Origin: Qipengyuania gaetbuli
Lineage (GTDB): Bacteria; Pseudomonadota; Alphaproteobacteria; Sphingomonadales; Sphingomonadaceae
Reading direction: 5' to 3'
DNA length: 47,701 nt
Assembly: GCF_009827315.1 (NCBI RefSeq)
Contig: NZ_WTYF01000002.1
Coordinates: 1-47,701 of the forward strand
In this document: positions 25,017 through 34,674 of the stretch, piece by piece
Position numbering within the stretch: the stretch's first letter is position 1
Layout: the number at the start of each line of letters is the position of its first letter
Translations under genes and position numbers: made by a program
The notes under the pieces: model-generated
Database searches by the model: none
The model's input: the letters and a program-made list of their open reading frames with translations, nothing else
What the model was told of the DNA's origin: nothing

Positions 25017-25917
25017 GGCCAATTACAGCTTGAGCGATTTCGATGCCGTCCTTGCGATCGGTCGCAAAGGTTCGTTTCGAGCGGCTGCGGTCGATCTGGG
25101 GATGTCGACAAGCGCCTTGAGCAGCGCAATCGCCAAGCTGGAAAGCCAACTGGGTGTTCGCTTGTTCAATCGTACGACCCGCAGCGTTGCACTTACTGAA
25201 GCAGGCCGACGCTTTGTAGATCAGGTCACGCCCGCATTAAGAGACGTCCACCAAGCGCTGGACACAGTTCGATCGCAGCAAGATACGCCTTCTGGGACAT
25301 TGCGTATCAACACATTCCCCACTGCTGCACGCGAAATCATGGGGCCGCTTATCTTGGAGTTCCTGAGGCGCTTCCCCGACGTCCACATCGATCTCGTCAC
25401 TGAAGGCAATCTTACTGACATTGTCGCCGACGGTTTCGACTTCGGTGTGAGGAGCCTGGACCTGGTCCCGTCCGACATGATCGCCATTCCGGTCACTCCA
25501 GCCAGGCGGCACGTCGTCGTGGCGTCCCCAGCATTTTTGGCTGATCGAGAACGCCCGCGAGTGCCAGCGGATCTGCTCTCTCACCGATGTATCCGCGTGC
25601 GCCTTCCCAATGGAGCAATGTACCGCTGGCATTTCGAGGCCCAAGGCCAACCAGTGGATATCGAAGTCCGCGGTCCCATCATCCTCGATGAGGCAAGCGT
25701 CGCTCGAATGGCCGTCCTCGAAAACATCGGCTTCGGCTTCTTCATGGAATCTGATGTCCGGCCTGACATCGAGGCGGGGAGGATGGTGCAGGTTTTGGAT
25801 GAGTGGACACCGGCGCTAGCGCCCTTGTGCCTTTATTATCCGAGCCGCCGAAATCCCCCTGCGGCGTTCAAGGTTTTCGTCGATCTGGCACGTGAGATTT
25901 CGCGCGCCTCACGGTAA
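25015..25917 (+). CDS. LysR-family transcriptional regulator
   Basis: 300 residues. The winged helix-turn-helix (residues 3-62) reads [20 protein letters not shown], then [20 protein letters not shown] and [17 protein letters not shown]. The periplasmic-binding-protein-like effector domain spans 90-295 ([34 protein letters not shown]). Such regulators of the AraC-less 'CrgA/DhgR' type often control a divergent SDR. Likely target: the SDR/SnoaL pair through the GATAATCTA repeats. Confidence 0.9.
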   Translation: MANYSLSDFDAVLAIGRKGSFRAAAVDLGMSTSALSSAIAKLESQLGVRLFNRTTRSVALTEAGRRFVDQVTPALRDVHQALDTVRSQQDTPSGTLRINTFPTAAREIMGPLILEFLRRFPDVHIDLVTEGNLTDIVADGFDFGVRSLDLVPSDMIAIPVTPARRHVVVASPAFLADRERPRVPADLLSHRCIRVRLPNGAMYRWHFEAQGQPVDIEVRGPIILDEASVARMAVLENIGFGFFMESDVRPDIEAGRMVQVLDEWTPALAPLCLYYPSRRNPPAAFKVFVDLAREISRASR

Positions 25918-26003
25918 CTTTGGCAATTTGGGCTGCGTCCACATTTCACGATGCAGTCCCGGCTCGAACAACACTACTCTGTCCGAGCCGGGGATTATCG
26001 GGT

Positions 26004-26435
26004 TCATTCGCTCACTGAGACTCTCAGACGAACCGGGATGTTACGCTGCACGGCATGCGAATAAGGGCAAACCGTGTCGGCCTCCGCCACGAGCGCCTCG
26101 GCCTTGCCAAGTTCTAGACCCGGGAGAGATATTTCGAGCGATACCGTCAGGCCAAAGCCTTTGTCATCGCGCGGACCGATGCCTACAGTGGCGGAGACGC
26201 TGGCATTACTCGGCACCTGCGCGAACTGCCCCTGACTGCCGACGAACTTCAGCGCACTGAGGAAGCAAGCGGCATAGCCAGCCGCAAACAATTGCTCAGG
26301 ATTATTGCCTTGGCCATTGCCGCCCAACTCCTTGGGTGCTGCGAGCGAGACTTCGAACGCACCATCATCCGTGCGCGCCGCGCCGTCACGCCCTCCGGTT
26401 GCAGTAGCGCGGGTGGTGTAGAGGATCCTGGTCAT
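26004..26435 (-). CDS. ohr: Organic hydroperoxide resistance protein (Ohr, OsmC family)
   Basis: 143 residues. Thiol peroxidase that reduces fatty-acid and other organic hydroperoxides with lipoyl partners. The two catalytic cysteines are C57 (GYAACFLSAL) and C123 (DTVCPYSHA), and the start MTRILYTTRATATGGRDG is typical. It lies 24 bp downstream of the esterase gene and is probably co-transcribed with it. Given the lipoxygenase elsewhere in the window, lipid hydroperoxides are a plausible natural substrate (inference). Confidence 0.92.
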   Translation of the reverse strand: MTRILYTTRATATGGRDGAARTDDGAFEVSLAAPKELGGNGQGNNPEQLFAAGYAACFLSALKFVGSQGQFAQVPSNASVSATVGIGPRDDKGFGLTVSLEISLPGLELGKAEALVAEADTVCPYSHAVQRNIPVRLRVSVSE

Positions 26436-26459
26436 AAGGATTTCCTTTGTTGGTCAGGT

Positions 26460-27476
26460 TCAGCGCGAGAAGGCGTAGCGCAAACGCTGGGCGCCCTGGG
26501 CGATCGCAGCGCGGGCAGGTTCGCTGGCGGCGAGCGGGTTGAGCATCACGAAATCGTGTATGGTCCCTCCATAACGGGTCGTCGCCACGGGCACGCCAGC
26601 TTCGATCAGGCGGCGGCCATAGGCCTCACCTTCGTCGCGCAGCAGGTCGTTCTCGGCCACAATGATCGTGGCTGAGGGCAAACCGGTCAGTTGATCGAGC
26701 GAGGCGCGAAGCGGGAAGGCCAGAACGTCCTTGCGGTTCTCGGCGGGGTAGTTAGCCTCGAGGAAGTAATCCATCGCCTTGCGGGTAAGGAACGGTCCAT
26801 CGCCGAACTCGCGATACGAGCTATTGTTCGAGACATCATTGGTCACCGGATAGAACAGCAACTGGTGGCTGATCTTAGGTCCCGCACGATCCTTTGCCAT
26901 CATGGTGATAGCGATCGCCATGTTGCCCCCGGCGCTGTCTCCTGCGACGGCAAGACGCGAGGAGTCGATGCCGAGCGAGGCGCCATGCGCGGCAACATAT
27001 TCGAGAGCTGCGTAAGACTGCTCGTTGTTGACGGGATAACGGACTTCCGGGGCGTTGTCATATTCGACGAAGACAACTGCAGCGCGTGACTGGACAGCCA
27101 GTTCGCGGATCAGGTGGTCGTGAGTGTTGCGATCTCCCATCACCCAGCCGCCGCCGTGGTAATACAGCACAGCTGGAAGCTGTCCTGATGCATCAGCCGG
27201 GCGGACGATGCGAATACGAACTTGGCCGGTGGGGCCGACCTTCCAGACCTGGTCCTCCGTCGTCGTGGCAGCCGACGCGTCGACCTTGCCAGCCTGCACG
27301 CCAGCCAGGACAGCGCGCGCCTCTTCGTAAGGCAGTTCGTAGATTGGCTGACCCGAGGCGGCTGCTTGCGCGAACGCGGCGGCGGAAGGCTCGAGGGTGT
27401 TTGCAGTTGCGGCGGACGAAAGGACGCTCAGGAGGGCGCTGGAGGCGAAAACTGCGGATTTGGTGAACTTCGACAT
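26460..27476 (-). CDS. Exported alpha/beta hydrolase, HSL-type esterase
   Basis: 338 residues with a signal peptide (first ~25 residues, ending SSAATAN). Hormone-sensitive-lipase features: the oxyanion motif YYHGGGW (HGGG at 107-110), nucleophile S181 in GDSAGG, acid D277 in AENDLLRDEG and base H307 in GTIHDF. Expected to hydrolyse short-chain esters in the periplasm. It is first in an operon with ohr; the promoter overlaps the inverted repeats in front of the MarR gene. Confidence 0.88.
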   Translation of the reverse strand: MSKFTKSAVFASSALLSVLSSAATANTLEPSAAAFAQAAASGQPIYELPYEEARAVLAGVQAGKVDASAATTTEDQVWKVGPTGQVRIRIVRPADASGQLPAVLYYHGGGWVMGDRNTHDHLIRELAVQSRAAVVFVEYDNAPEVRYPVNNEQSYAALEYVAAHGASLGIDSSRLAVAGDSAGGNMAIAITMMAKDRAGPKISHQLLFYPVTNDVSNNSSYREFGDGPFLTRKAMDYFLEANYPAENRKDVLAFPLRASLDQLTGLPSATIIVAENDLLRDEGEAYGRRLIEAGVPVATTRYGGTIHDFVMLNPLAASEPARAAIAQGAQRLRYAFSR

Positions 27477-27489
27477 GATATGGGCTCCT

Positions 27490-27578
27490 ATTTAGATCGC
27501 ACGCGATTGAAGCGGGTGCGACCTAAATACAACGGCGATTCGCAATGTCAACCCTTGCGATTAAATCGTGTGCGATTT
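27490..27578. promoter_or_regulatory. Probable OhrR/MarR operators
   Basis: Site 1 is a 13-bp inverted repeat with one mismatch, ATTTAGATCGCAC (27490-27502) and GTGCGACCTAAAT (27516-27528), next to the esterase start. Site 2 is AAATCGTGTGCGATTT (27563-27578), just before the regulator start. Both share the core ATCGCAC or its complement. Two sites between divergent genes fit repression of both. Confidence 0.55.
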
Positions 27579-27589
27579 ATATGGATCGC

Positions 27590-28054
27590 ATGACGAAATC
27601 AGTTCCTCCTGCCTATGAAGGCAATCCGCTTGATCAGTTCCTTTGCTTCTCCGTTTATGCGGCAGGGCTGGCGTTCAACCGCGTCTACAAGCCCTTGCTC
27701 GACCGATTTGACCTTACCTATCCGCAGTATCTTGCCTTGGTCGCGTTGCGCGGACAGGACGGACAAACGGTGAAGGAGCTCGGTGCCAAACTGCATCTAG
27801 AATCCAACACTCTCACTCCGCTCTTCAAGCGATTGGAAGCTGCAGGACTCTTAACGCGCACCCGGGACAAGCAGGATGAGCGCGTCGTACGACTTGGACT
27901 TACGCCGGCTGGCGCGAAGTTGACTGATGAGGCGCTCGGATGCGTTCCCACCTCCATCCTTGAAGCAACTGGAATGGAGGCTTCCGACCTAAAATCTCTC
28001 AACGACAAAGTCGCAGCACTCGGCGCGGCATTGCGGAACACCGCAAGCTCCTAA
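27590..28054 (+). CDS. ohrR: MarR-family regulator, OhrR type
   Basis: About 154 residues from the ATG at 27590 (27581 is also possible). Near the start LDQFLCFSVYAAG holds C19, the peroxide-sensing cysteine of OhrR proteins. The winged helix reads LGAKLHLESNTLTPLFKRLE followed by AGLLTRTRDKQDERVVRLGL. In OhrR, oxidation of this cysteine by organic hydroperoxides releases DNA and turns on ohr. Here ohr follows the esterase in the divergent operon, so this is the obvious target. Confidence 0.88.
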   Translation: MTKSVPPAYEGNPLDQFLCFSVYAAGLAFNRVYKPLLDRFDLTYPQYLALVALRGQDGQTVKELGAKLHLESNTLTPLFKRLEAAGLLTRTRDKQDERVVRLGLTPAGAKLTDEALGCVPTSILEATGMEASDLKSLNDKVAALGAALRNTASS

Positions 28055-28462
28055 CACTGTGCGTTCACTGTCGCCGAATTAGTGACACGGCTCTGGTAGC
28101 GGTGACAGCTCCGAACCCACATTTCGGCATAAGACGCTTAGGTTAGTGGCGCTATTGTGATCAATTTATCGCCGCAAGGGCGGCGCCGGAGCTAGCGACA
28201 GCAATTGGGCCGATTGCGGACTGTCAGGTTTTGTCCGGCTGACCGAAAAAAATACGACATCGCTACGCGCCAACATGAGCCGTACAAGACCTTGGGACGG
28301 GCTTTCGGAGACCTGCTTGAAAATACAGCCACGATATCCGACCGATCGAGATTGAAGGCGGGATATCGAGAGAAGCTGTTGCCTGCAAATCGAGGCTTTG
28401 GTGCATTTTACACACTTTGCCGGTCCGCAATTTCCTCTGTTAGAAGAACAGCCGCAACTCGC
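28055..28462. other. Intergenic interval of 408 bp
   Basis: No supported gene. At 28196-28225 it holds GACAGCAATTGGGCC then GATTGCGGACTGTC, a short remnant resembling the left and right ends of the 88-bp repeat joined together. Nothing else noted. Confidence 0.4.
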
Positions 28463-29488
28463 TTACGCTGTGCCCCTGACAACGAGCGTCGGCGGCATAA
28501 CGATGCTTTCTGTCTCTTCGCCAGCAATTCGTCTCAGAAGCAGTTGAACGATCGCACGGGCACCACCTGCGATATCTTGCCGAATGGTCGTCAATGGTGG
28601 AGCGGTTTGCTGTGCAATCGGAAGATCATCGAAACCAACGATTTTCATGTCTTCCGGGACGTTCCGGCCAAGTTTGCGCAACTCTCCTAAGCAAGCCAAG
28701 GCAAGCAAGTCGGTCGCCGCGAAAAGGCCGTCGTAATTGCCGACTGCCTTCTCCATCAAGGTGGCGACCTCGGTCGTCATCCCCGATGTCGCGAGATGGG
28801 CAGGAAGCTCGGAAAGTGTCAGCCCGAAGGATTGGGCCACTTGGTTCGCCCCGGAATATCGTGCCGCGAATTCCGGGGCGTTCGTATCCCCCACGAAAGC
28901 CATTCGCTTTGCGCCCGCAGCTACCAGTCTCTGCATGGCTAGCTTGCCGCCTAGCAAGTTATCCGATCCGACCACGCAATGGCGCTGTCCTTCGCGGTGC
29001 TGGCCCCAGACTACCATTGGCCGATATCCGTCTGCCACCTCTTCAAGGTGGTTGAACTGATCCGACTGACCAACGACGATAACCCCGTCGATCATTCCAG
29101 AGCCAATAAAAGGGTCGAGCCAGTCTTCGTCGCTCGCCGGTACCACGCGGCGGAGCATGAGGTCGTAGCCTTTCTCGGTCAGCTCGTCGGCGAGGTGACC
29201 CAGAAGGGTGAGGAAAAACGTGTCTGAGACCTGCTGCTTCTGTTCGTGTCCGAGCGGAATGATGACGCCGATCACGCCAGTTCTCTGACGCCGCAGGCGA
29301 CTGGCCATCTGGTTCGGGCGGAACCCATGCTCGCGAGCGATGGCCTCGATTTTTTCACGCGTCTTATCATTGACGAGGCTGTTACCCGCCAGGGCTCGCG
29401 AAACAGTGCCCGGTGAGACACCGGCCAGTTTCGCAAGATCGGTGATCGTGCGAACGGGCCGGTCGTCAGGTTTGCGGTCTACGGGCAT
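28463..29488 (-). CDS. LacI-family repressor of the sucrose/fructoside locus
   Basis: 341 residues. The N-terminal HTH (TITDLAKLAGVSPGTVSRAL, about residues 14-33) with the hinge NQMASRLRRQRT is followed by a periplasmic-binding-like sugar sensor (VIGVIIPLGHEQ, IDGVIVVGQSD, MKIVGFDDLPIAQ). It starts 14 bp after the MFS transporter stop and is therefore transcribed from the same promoter, giving autoregulation. Its binding sites are probably the twin palindromes at 30909-30947. Confidence 0.9.
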   Translation of the reverse strand: MPVDRKPDDRPVRTITDLAKLAGVSPGTVSRALAGNSLVNDKTREKIEAIAREHGFRPNQMASRLRRQRTGVIGVIIPLGHEQKQQVSDTFFLTLLGHLADELTEKGYDLMLRRVVPASDEDWLDPFIGSGMIDGVIVVGQSDQFNHLEEVADGYRPMVVWGQHREGQRHCVVGSDNLLGGKLAMQRLVAAGAKRMAFVGDTNAPEFAARYSGANQVAQSFGLTLSELPAHLATSGMTTEVATLMEKAVGNYDGLFAATDLLALACLGELRKLGRNVPEDMKIVGFDDLPIAQQTAPPLTTIRQDIAGGARAIVQLLLRRIAGEETESIVMPPTLVVRGTA

Positions 29489-29502
29489 GTTAGCCTCCTA
29501 GC

Positions 29503-30837
29503 CTAGCCAGCCTGGGGCTGCATCACTTTTGGCACCGGACGTCCTGCATCGACGAACATCGTGGCGATCGCCCCCAGGATCATCAAGCCTCCGCCAAGCA
29601 ACAACACGTTGCGCGGATCCCCCCCAAGCAGCGGCTCATAGAACAGCGGCATGGTTAGTGTCTGGATCAGCATCGGGATGACGATGAACATGTTGAAAAT
29701 GCCCATGTATATGCCGTTGCGTTCCGGCGGGATGGCGTCGGCGAGCATGACATATGTATTGCCCATCATGCCTGCCCAGCCGATTCCGATACCCAGCATC
29801 AACATGAACAAGGCGGCCGTGGTCTCTACTCCTGGAATCAGCAGCATGGCTATTCCCGACGCCGTGAGACAAAAGGCATGCGTCAACCGTGCGCCCAGCT
29901 TTCTTACGATAGGGATCAGGACCAGCGCTCCAAGGAAAGCGATGAAATTGTAGAGCGCACCAGCTTGCTGCGTCGTCAGGGTCGCATCGCGGAATGCCGC
30001 GCTCGAAGGATCGGACGTATCGTAGAGCGACCGCCCGACGGCGAATGTGATGTACTGCCAATAAGCAAACATCGCGTACCACTGGCACAGCATGGCGAGC
30101 GACAATTGACGCATGGCCTTGGGCATTTCGCGTATGGCACTGACTATGTCTGCAAGAGTAGCGGCTGGCGTAAGGGGTTTGTCGGCCAGTGTCGCCTTTT
30201 CTTCATCGGTCATCGGCAATTCGGGGACGCGCCAGACGGACCAGGCGATAGTGCTGATCGACAGGATCGCACCGATGATGAAGGCGATCTTCACGACCAC
30301 CGGGATACCGTTGGCATCCAGCACGTCTCGCGCCACGAAGCTCGTGAGCAGGGTGGGAGCAAGATAGGACAGGGTCTGCGCGAGCCCGGTGAAGGCACTT
30401 TGCGTAAGGAACCCTATCGAACGCTGGTCCGGCACGAGGCGGTCTGCGACGTATGCGCGGTAGGGCTCCATGGTGATGTTGTTACCCGCATCGAGGATCC
30501 ACAGCAGACTGGCCGCCATCCACAGCGTGCTGGAATACGGCATAAGGAACAGGCTGATCGAACAGATGATCGCGCCGATCAGGAAGTAGGGTGTGCGCCG
30601 GCCATACCGTGACGACGTCCGGTCGCTCATCGCGCCGATGATCGGCTGCACCAACAATCCGGTCATCGGTCCCGCCAGCCATAGCAAAGGCATCGTCGCC
30701 TCTTCCGCGCCCAGGAAACCGTAAATCGGACCCATGTTTGCCTGCTGTAGCCCGAAACTGAACTGCAGGCCGAAGAAGCCGATGTTCATTTCGATGATTC
30801 GCAATAGCGAAAGCCGCGGTTTTGCGATGCTTTGCAT
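29503..30837 (-). CDS. MFS sugar transporter, sucrose type (SuxC-like)
   Basis: 444 residues, about 12 transmembrane helices. The loop 2-3 motif [19 protein letters not shown] is typical of sucrose/maltose proton symporters (GPH/SLC45-like). The ATG at 30837 is chosen because GGAAGG precedes it; the longer upstream frame crosses the operators. In Xanthomonas-type sux loci the same partners occur: TonB receptor, MFS transporter, LacI regulator and a sucrose-splitting enzyme. Imports the intact disaccharide across the inner membrane (inference from context). Confidence 0.87.
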   Translation of the reverse strand: MQSIAKPRLSLLRIIEMNIGFFGLQFSFGLQQANMGPIYGFLGAEEATMPLLWLAGPMTGLLVQPIIGAMSDRTSSRYGRRTPYFLIGAIICSISLFLMPYSSTLWMAASLLWILDAGNNITMEPYRAYVADRLVPDQRSIGFLTQSAFTGLAQTLSYLAPTLLTSFVARDVLDANGIPVVVKIAFIIGAILSISTIAWSVWRVPELPMTDEEKATLADKPLTPAATLADIVSAIREMPKAMRQLSLAMLCQWYAMFAYWQYITFAVGRSLYDTSDPSSAAFRDATLTTQQAGALYNFIAFLGALVLIPIVRKLGARLTHAFCLTASGIAMLLIPGVETTAALFMLMLGIGIGWAGMMGNTYVMLADAIPPERNGIYMGIFNMFIVIPMLIQTLTMPLFYEPLLGGDPRNVLLLGGGLMILGAIATMFVDAGRPVPKVMQPQAG

Positions 30838-30908
30838 ACCTTCCAATCCTCTTCCCCGGCAGGTCTGAAGCCTGCTCCATTCCCTCGACTGACACGAATC
30901 CAGATTTA

Positions 30909-30947
30909 TTGCAAACGTTTGCAAAAATCGGTTGCAAACGTTTGCAA
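30909..30947. promoter_or_regulatory. Twin LacI-type operators
   Basis: The perfect 16-bp palindrome TTGCAAACGTTTGCAA occurs twice, at 30909-30924 and 30932-30947, centre to centre 23 bp. The central CG and symmetric half-sites are typical of LacI/GalR operators. They sit between the divergent MFS-lacI and TonB-GH68-kinase transcripts. Confidence 0.88.
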
Positions 30948-31016
30948 TCGTCTTATGCCTTATAGCGAATCGTGGGCCGGCAGAGCGTCGCGATCTTGGG
31001 ATAAGGAGTGGATGCC

Positions 31017-33491
31017 ATGAAGTTTCGTGCAGTTCTGGCCGTGGGCGTTGCCCTCTCGGCCCTATCAACCACCGCCAATGCGCAGAACGCGGCGCCTGCC
31101 GCAGATGGCGATCCAGTTCTGGAAGATGAAGTCATCATCGTGACCGGCGTGGCGCGGGCGCAGAACCGCCTCGAGAGTTCCGTTTCGCTGAGCGTGCTGG
31201 ACTCCGAATCCATTGCAGATGTGAACCCACGCTCGGCTGCGGACCTGGTTCGCCAGATCCCGGGTATCCGCTCGGAAGCTTCGGGTGGTGAAGGCAATGC
31301 CAATATCGCCGTGCGCGGCATCCCGGTTTCGACCGGCGGTGCGCGATACATCCAACTCCAGGAAGACGGCCTGCCGGTTCTCGAGTTCGGTGACATCATC
31401 TTCGGCAACTCGGACAACTTCGTTCGCGCTGATCGCAATGTCGGTCGCGTCGAGGCCGTTCGCGGCGGTTCGGCCTCCACCTTTGCTTCAAATTCGCCCG
31501 GCGGCATCATCAACTTCGTGTCGAAAACCGGTGAGAAGCAGGGTGGTTCGATCGTTGGATCGATTGGGCTCGACCACGAGACTTATCGGCTCGACTTCGA
31601 TTACGGCGTACCGCTTGGCGACGACACCTATTTTCATGTCGGCGGCTTCTATCGCACTGGCCAAGGGGCGCGCGATATCGGCTACAACGGTAGCAATGGC
31701 GGCCAGATCCGTGCAAACCTGACGCAGGAATTCGATGGTGGTTACATCCGCTTCTTCGGCAAGTATCTGGACGACAAGACGCCAACCATCCTGCCACAGC
31801 CGGTATTCGTCGGAGGCACCAACGCCGACCCTGACTATCAGGCCATCGCCAACTTCGATCCGCGCGACGATGCTCTCTACAGCCGCTACATCAACACCGT
31901 GGCGACGCTTGACGGCAGCAACAATCCGGCCGTCTACGACTTCCACGACGGGCTTTCGGTGAAATCGAAATCGTTCGGTGTCGAAGCGGAAATCGAATTC
32001 GCCCCCGGATGGACTGCCACAAACCGCTTCCGTTATTCGGATAATTCAGGTGCTTTCCTGTCGCCGTTTCCGGCCAGCGCGGGGGCCGCGCAGGACATCG
32101 CTGATGGCATCGGCGGTCCGGGTTCTTCAATTGTATTCGCGACAGGTCCCAATGCGGGGCAAACCGCCACTGCTTCCTCGATCGGTGGCAACGGGTTGCT
32201 GACCAACATCGTGAACTTCAACACGCGCTTGAACGATCTCGGCCTGATCGCGAACGACCTTCGCATTTCGCGTGATTTCGATGTCGGTGGAGGTGCGCTG
32301 ACCTTCACCGGCGGCTTTTACGCCAGCCGCCAGAATGTCGACACCGACTGGCTGTGGACTTCGCATGTGCAGACTGTGGAAGGCGACGGCAACGCCGTGC
32401 TGGTCGATATCGTCGACGCGAGCGGCAACACCGTCACGCAGAATGGCGTCGTCGGATACAGCGCGAGCTTCTTCGGCAATTGCTGCCGTCGCAATTACGA
32501 TGTGCGTTACGACACCTATGCGCCCTTTGCCTCATTGTCGTTCGAAAGCGGTGCGCTCACGCTCGATGCCAGCATCCGGTATGACTACGGTAGTGCGGAC
32601 GGTTCGATCACCGGATCGGACAGCGGTTATGGCAACGGTATAACCAGCTTCGATTTCGACAATGACGGCACGATCAGCCCCGCGGAAGCTTCGACGGCGG
32701 TACTGCCGCTCGGCAATTCGCGTCCGGTCAATTACGATTTCGATTATTTCAGCTTCTCGCTCGGCGCCAATTACCTTGTGATGGACGATCTTTCGGTCTT
32801 TGCGCGATACAGTCAGGGCGGGCGGCACACGGCCGACCGCAGCCTGTTCTCGCCTGCCGTGAGCACGCTGGATGGTAGCCTTCCCGGTGGCGACGACAGC
32901 GGCGTGATCGCCGAAGTCAACCAGCTCGAAGGCGGCGTGAAATACCAGGCCGGCGGACTGCGCCTCTACGGTACCGTCTTCTATGCCGAGACTGCGGAAA
33001 CCAATGTCGAGATTGCGCCGCTCGAACTGACCGATAACCGTTACGAAGCAATCGGTGTCGAATTGGAAGGAAGCTATTCCTTTGGTCCGTTCTCGATCTC
33101 CGGCGGCGCCACCTACACAGACTCGGAAATCGTGGATGCGCTCAACGCGTCGGTCATCGGCAACACGCCCCGCAGGCAGGCCGATTTCGTCTATCAGGGC
33201 ACCGCTCAGTACGAGGACGATCTCCTGACCGCTGGTGTCAATATGATCGGCACGACGGAAAGCTTCACCCAGGACAGCAACGAACTCGTCCTGCCGGCCT
33301 ATACGCAGGTCAACGCTTTCCTGGCCGTGCGCCCGCTTGAGCGTCTGGAAGTGTCGCTCAATGCGAACAACCTGTTCGACGCATTCGGCTACACCGAGGC
33401 CGAAGAAGGTTCGATCCCGGGTAACGGCATCGTGCGCGCAAGGTCGATCGCAGGTCGAACGGTTACGGCCTCGGTTCGCATCGATTTCTGA
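31017..33491 (+). CDS. TonB-dependent receptor for sucrose/fructosides
   Basis: 824 residues from the ATG at 31017; AAGGAG lies 8 bp upstream, better than for the in-frame GTG at 31008. Signal peptide MKFRAVLAVGVALSALSTT ending NAQ. Plug domain about 45-165 (IIVTGVARAQNRLESS, ADLVRQIPGIRSEASGG, VRGIPVS, VRGGSASTFASNSPGGIINF), then a 22-strand barrel ending in the aromatic TVTASVRIDF. Divergent from the transporter and under the same operators. Expected to take up sucrose or oligofructosides across the outer membrane. Confidence 0.92.
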   Translation: MKFRAVLAVGVALSALSTTANAQNAAPAADGDPVLEDEVIIVTGVARAQNRLESSVSLSVLDSESIADVNPRSAADLVRQIPGIRSEASGGEGNANIAVRGIPVSTGGARYIQLQEDGLPVLEFGDIIFGNSDNFVRADRNVGRVEAVRGGSASTFASNSPGGIINFVSKTGEKQGGSIVGSIGLDHETYRLDFDYGVPLGDDTYFHVGGFYRTGQGARDIGYNGSNGGQIRANLTQEFDGGYIRFFGKYLDDKTPTILPQPVFVGGTNADPDYQAIANFDPRDDALYSRYINTVATLDGSNNPAVYDFHDGLSVKSKSFGVEAEIEFAPGWTATNRFRYSDNSGAFLSPFPASAGAAQDIADGIGGPGSSIVFATGPNAGQTATASSIGGNGLLTNIVNFNTRLNDLGLIANDLRISRDFDVGGGALTFTGGFYASRQNVDTDWLWTSHVQTVEGDGNAVLVDIVDASGNTVTQNGVVGYSASFFGNCCRRNYDVRYDTYAPFASLSFESGALTLDASIRYDYGSADGSITGSDSGYGNGITSFDFDNDGTISPAEASTAVLPLGNSRPVNYDFDYFSFSLGANYLVMDDLSVFARYSQGGRHTADRSLFSPAVSTLDGSLPGGDDSGVIAEVNQLEGGVKYQAGGLRLYGTVFYAETAETNVEIAPLELTDNRYEAIGVELEGSYSFGPFSISGGATYTDSEIVDALNASVIGNTPRRQADFVYQGTAQYEDDLLTAGVNMIGTTESFTQDSNELVLPAYTQVNAFLAVRPLERLEVSLNANNLFDAFGYTEAEEGSIPGNGIVRARSIAGRTVTASVRIDF

Positions 33492-33511
33492 TCCTCCCTT
33501 CGATCAGATCG

Positions 33512-33556
33512 ATTGGCCGGCGAACCGATCCTCCCCGGTTCGCCGGCCAATTTTTT
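33512..33556 (+). terminator. Strong hairpin terminator or attenuator after the TonB receptor gene
   Basis: A 15-bp stem, TTGGCCGGCGAACCG with CGGTTCGCCGGCCAA, is followed directly by six T residues. It separates the receptor gene from the GH68 gene 27 bp further on. Partial read-through would give more receptor than enzyme. Confidence 0.88.
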
Positions 33557-33582
33557 CCCGACGGCAATTCTAGGGTGAACTT

Positions 33583-34674
33583 GTGACCACTGCCTGGACC
33601 AGAACACACGTCGAAGCCGTAGCAAACCTGCAGGTTGCGCAGCTGCCGAAGCTGTCTGCAACCGAGGTCGTGCGACCCCGGCCTGAACTCTATTACTGGG
33701 ACATGTGGCCAGTACAGGATCGTGATGGAAACATCGCCGATATCGCTGGGCGCGAGTTCTGGATGATCCTGACCGCTCCTGACGATGGCGATCCTTCGGG
33801 ACGGCATTTTAAGGCCAAGATACATCTGCTTGAACGAAAGGATGCCAAGTGGGTCGATCTCGGCCCTCTCCTACCCGACTTCGGCGGCCCATATGAGCGG
33901 GAATGGTCCGGCTCCTCGATCTGGGACCAAGGAAAATACGTGCTCTGGTTCACCGGGGCCGGACTGGAAGCGTCGCCCGGTGGCTACCAGCAGGCTTTGT
34001 TCGAGACCACAGCCAGTACGGACTCGAGCGGACTGCCAATCGAATGGAGGAGCCCGCAACCGATCCTGACTGAATTGACCTCGGACTACATCGCCGCCGA
34101 TGCTCACGAAGGTGAGGCGGGACGTATCAAAGCCTATCGCGATCCTGCTTATTTCAGGGATCCGGCGGATGAGCGCGAATACTTGGTCTTTTCCGCATCG
34201 CGCCCAGCAGGCGAGAGCGAGTATACCGGCGCAATCGGACTTGCCGAAAAGGTGGATGGAAAGTGGACCTTGTTGCCACCCATCATCCATTCTGGCGGAG
34301 TGAACAACGAGTTGGAGCGCGCGCACATCGTCTTTCACAAGGGACGCTATCTGGCGTTTTGGGCCACTCAGTCGAGTACCTTCGCGCCGGAATTGCAGCA
34401 TGCGCCAACCGGCCTATACGGAATGTCCGCCCAGGCTTTTCGCGGATCCTACACACCATTGAACGGGTCTGGACTAGTACTGGCCAACCCTGCTGGTCGC
34501 CCTGCACAGGCCTACAGCTGGTCGGTGACAAAGGAATTGCTTGTCTCCAGCTTCATCGAATGCGCAGATGACGAGTGTAGCGAATTCGCAGGCGCTCCTG
34601 CGCCTCTTTGCGCGCTGGCTATCGGACCTGAGGCCAAAGATGCCCGGCCAGTTCGGATGGAGGTGGTAAGATGA
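33583..34674 (+). CDS. GH68 enzyme (sucrose-splitting fructosidase/levansucrase family)
   Basis: 363 residues, GTG start with AGGGTGA upstream. GH68 active-site set: nucleophile D40 in YYWDMWPVQ, the WSGSS substrate motif at 108-112, transition-state stabiliser D187 in YRDPAYF, and acid/base E243 in NELERAH (ELER, as in levansucrases). It is shorter than secreted levansucrases (about 420-470 residues) and has no signal peptide, so it should act in the cytoplasm on imported sucrose, releasing fructose for the kinase that follows. Its stop overlaps the kinase start by 4 bp. Confidence 0.9.
   Translation: MTTAWTRTHVEAVANLQVAQLPKLSATEVVRPRPELYYWDMWPVQDRDGNIADIAGREFWMILTAPDDGDPSGRHFKAKIHLLERKDAKWVDLGPLLPDFGGPYEREWSGSSIWDQGKYVLWFTGAGLEASPGGYQQALFETTASTDSSGLPIEWRSPQPILTELTSDYIAADAHEGEAGRIKAYRDPAYFRDPADEREYLVFSASRPAGESEYTGAIGLAEKVDGKWTLLPPIIHSGGVNNELERAHIVFHKGRYLAFWATQSSTFAPELQHAPTGLYGMSAQAFRGSYTPLNGSGLVLANPAGRPAQAYSWSVTKELLVSSFIECADDECSEFAGAPAPLCALAIGPEAKDARPVRMEVVR

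Noticed and set aside
28205..28690. Plus-strand open frame of 161 codons
   Set aside because: Overlaps the 3' end of the LacI gene antisense, starts in a repeat remnant, and has no family features or ribosome site.
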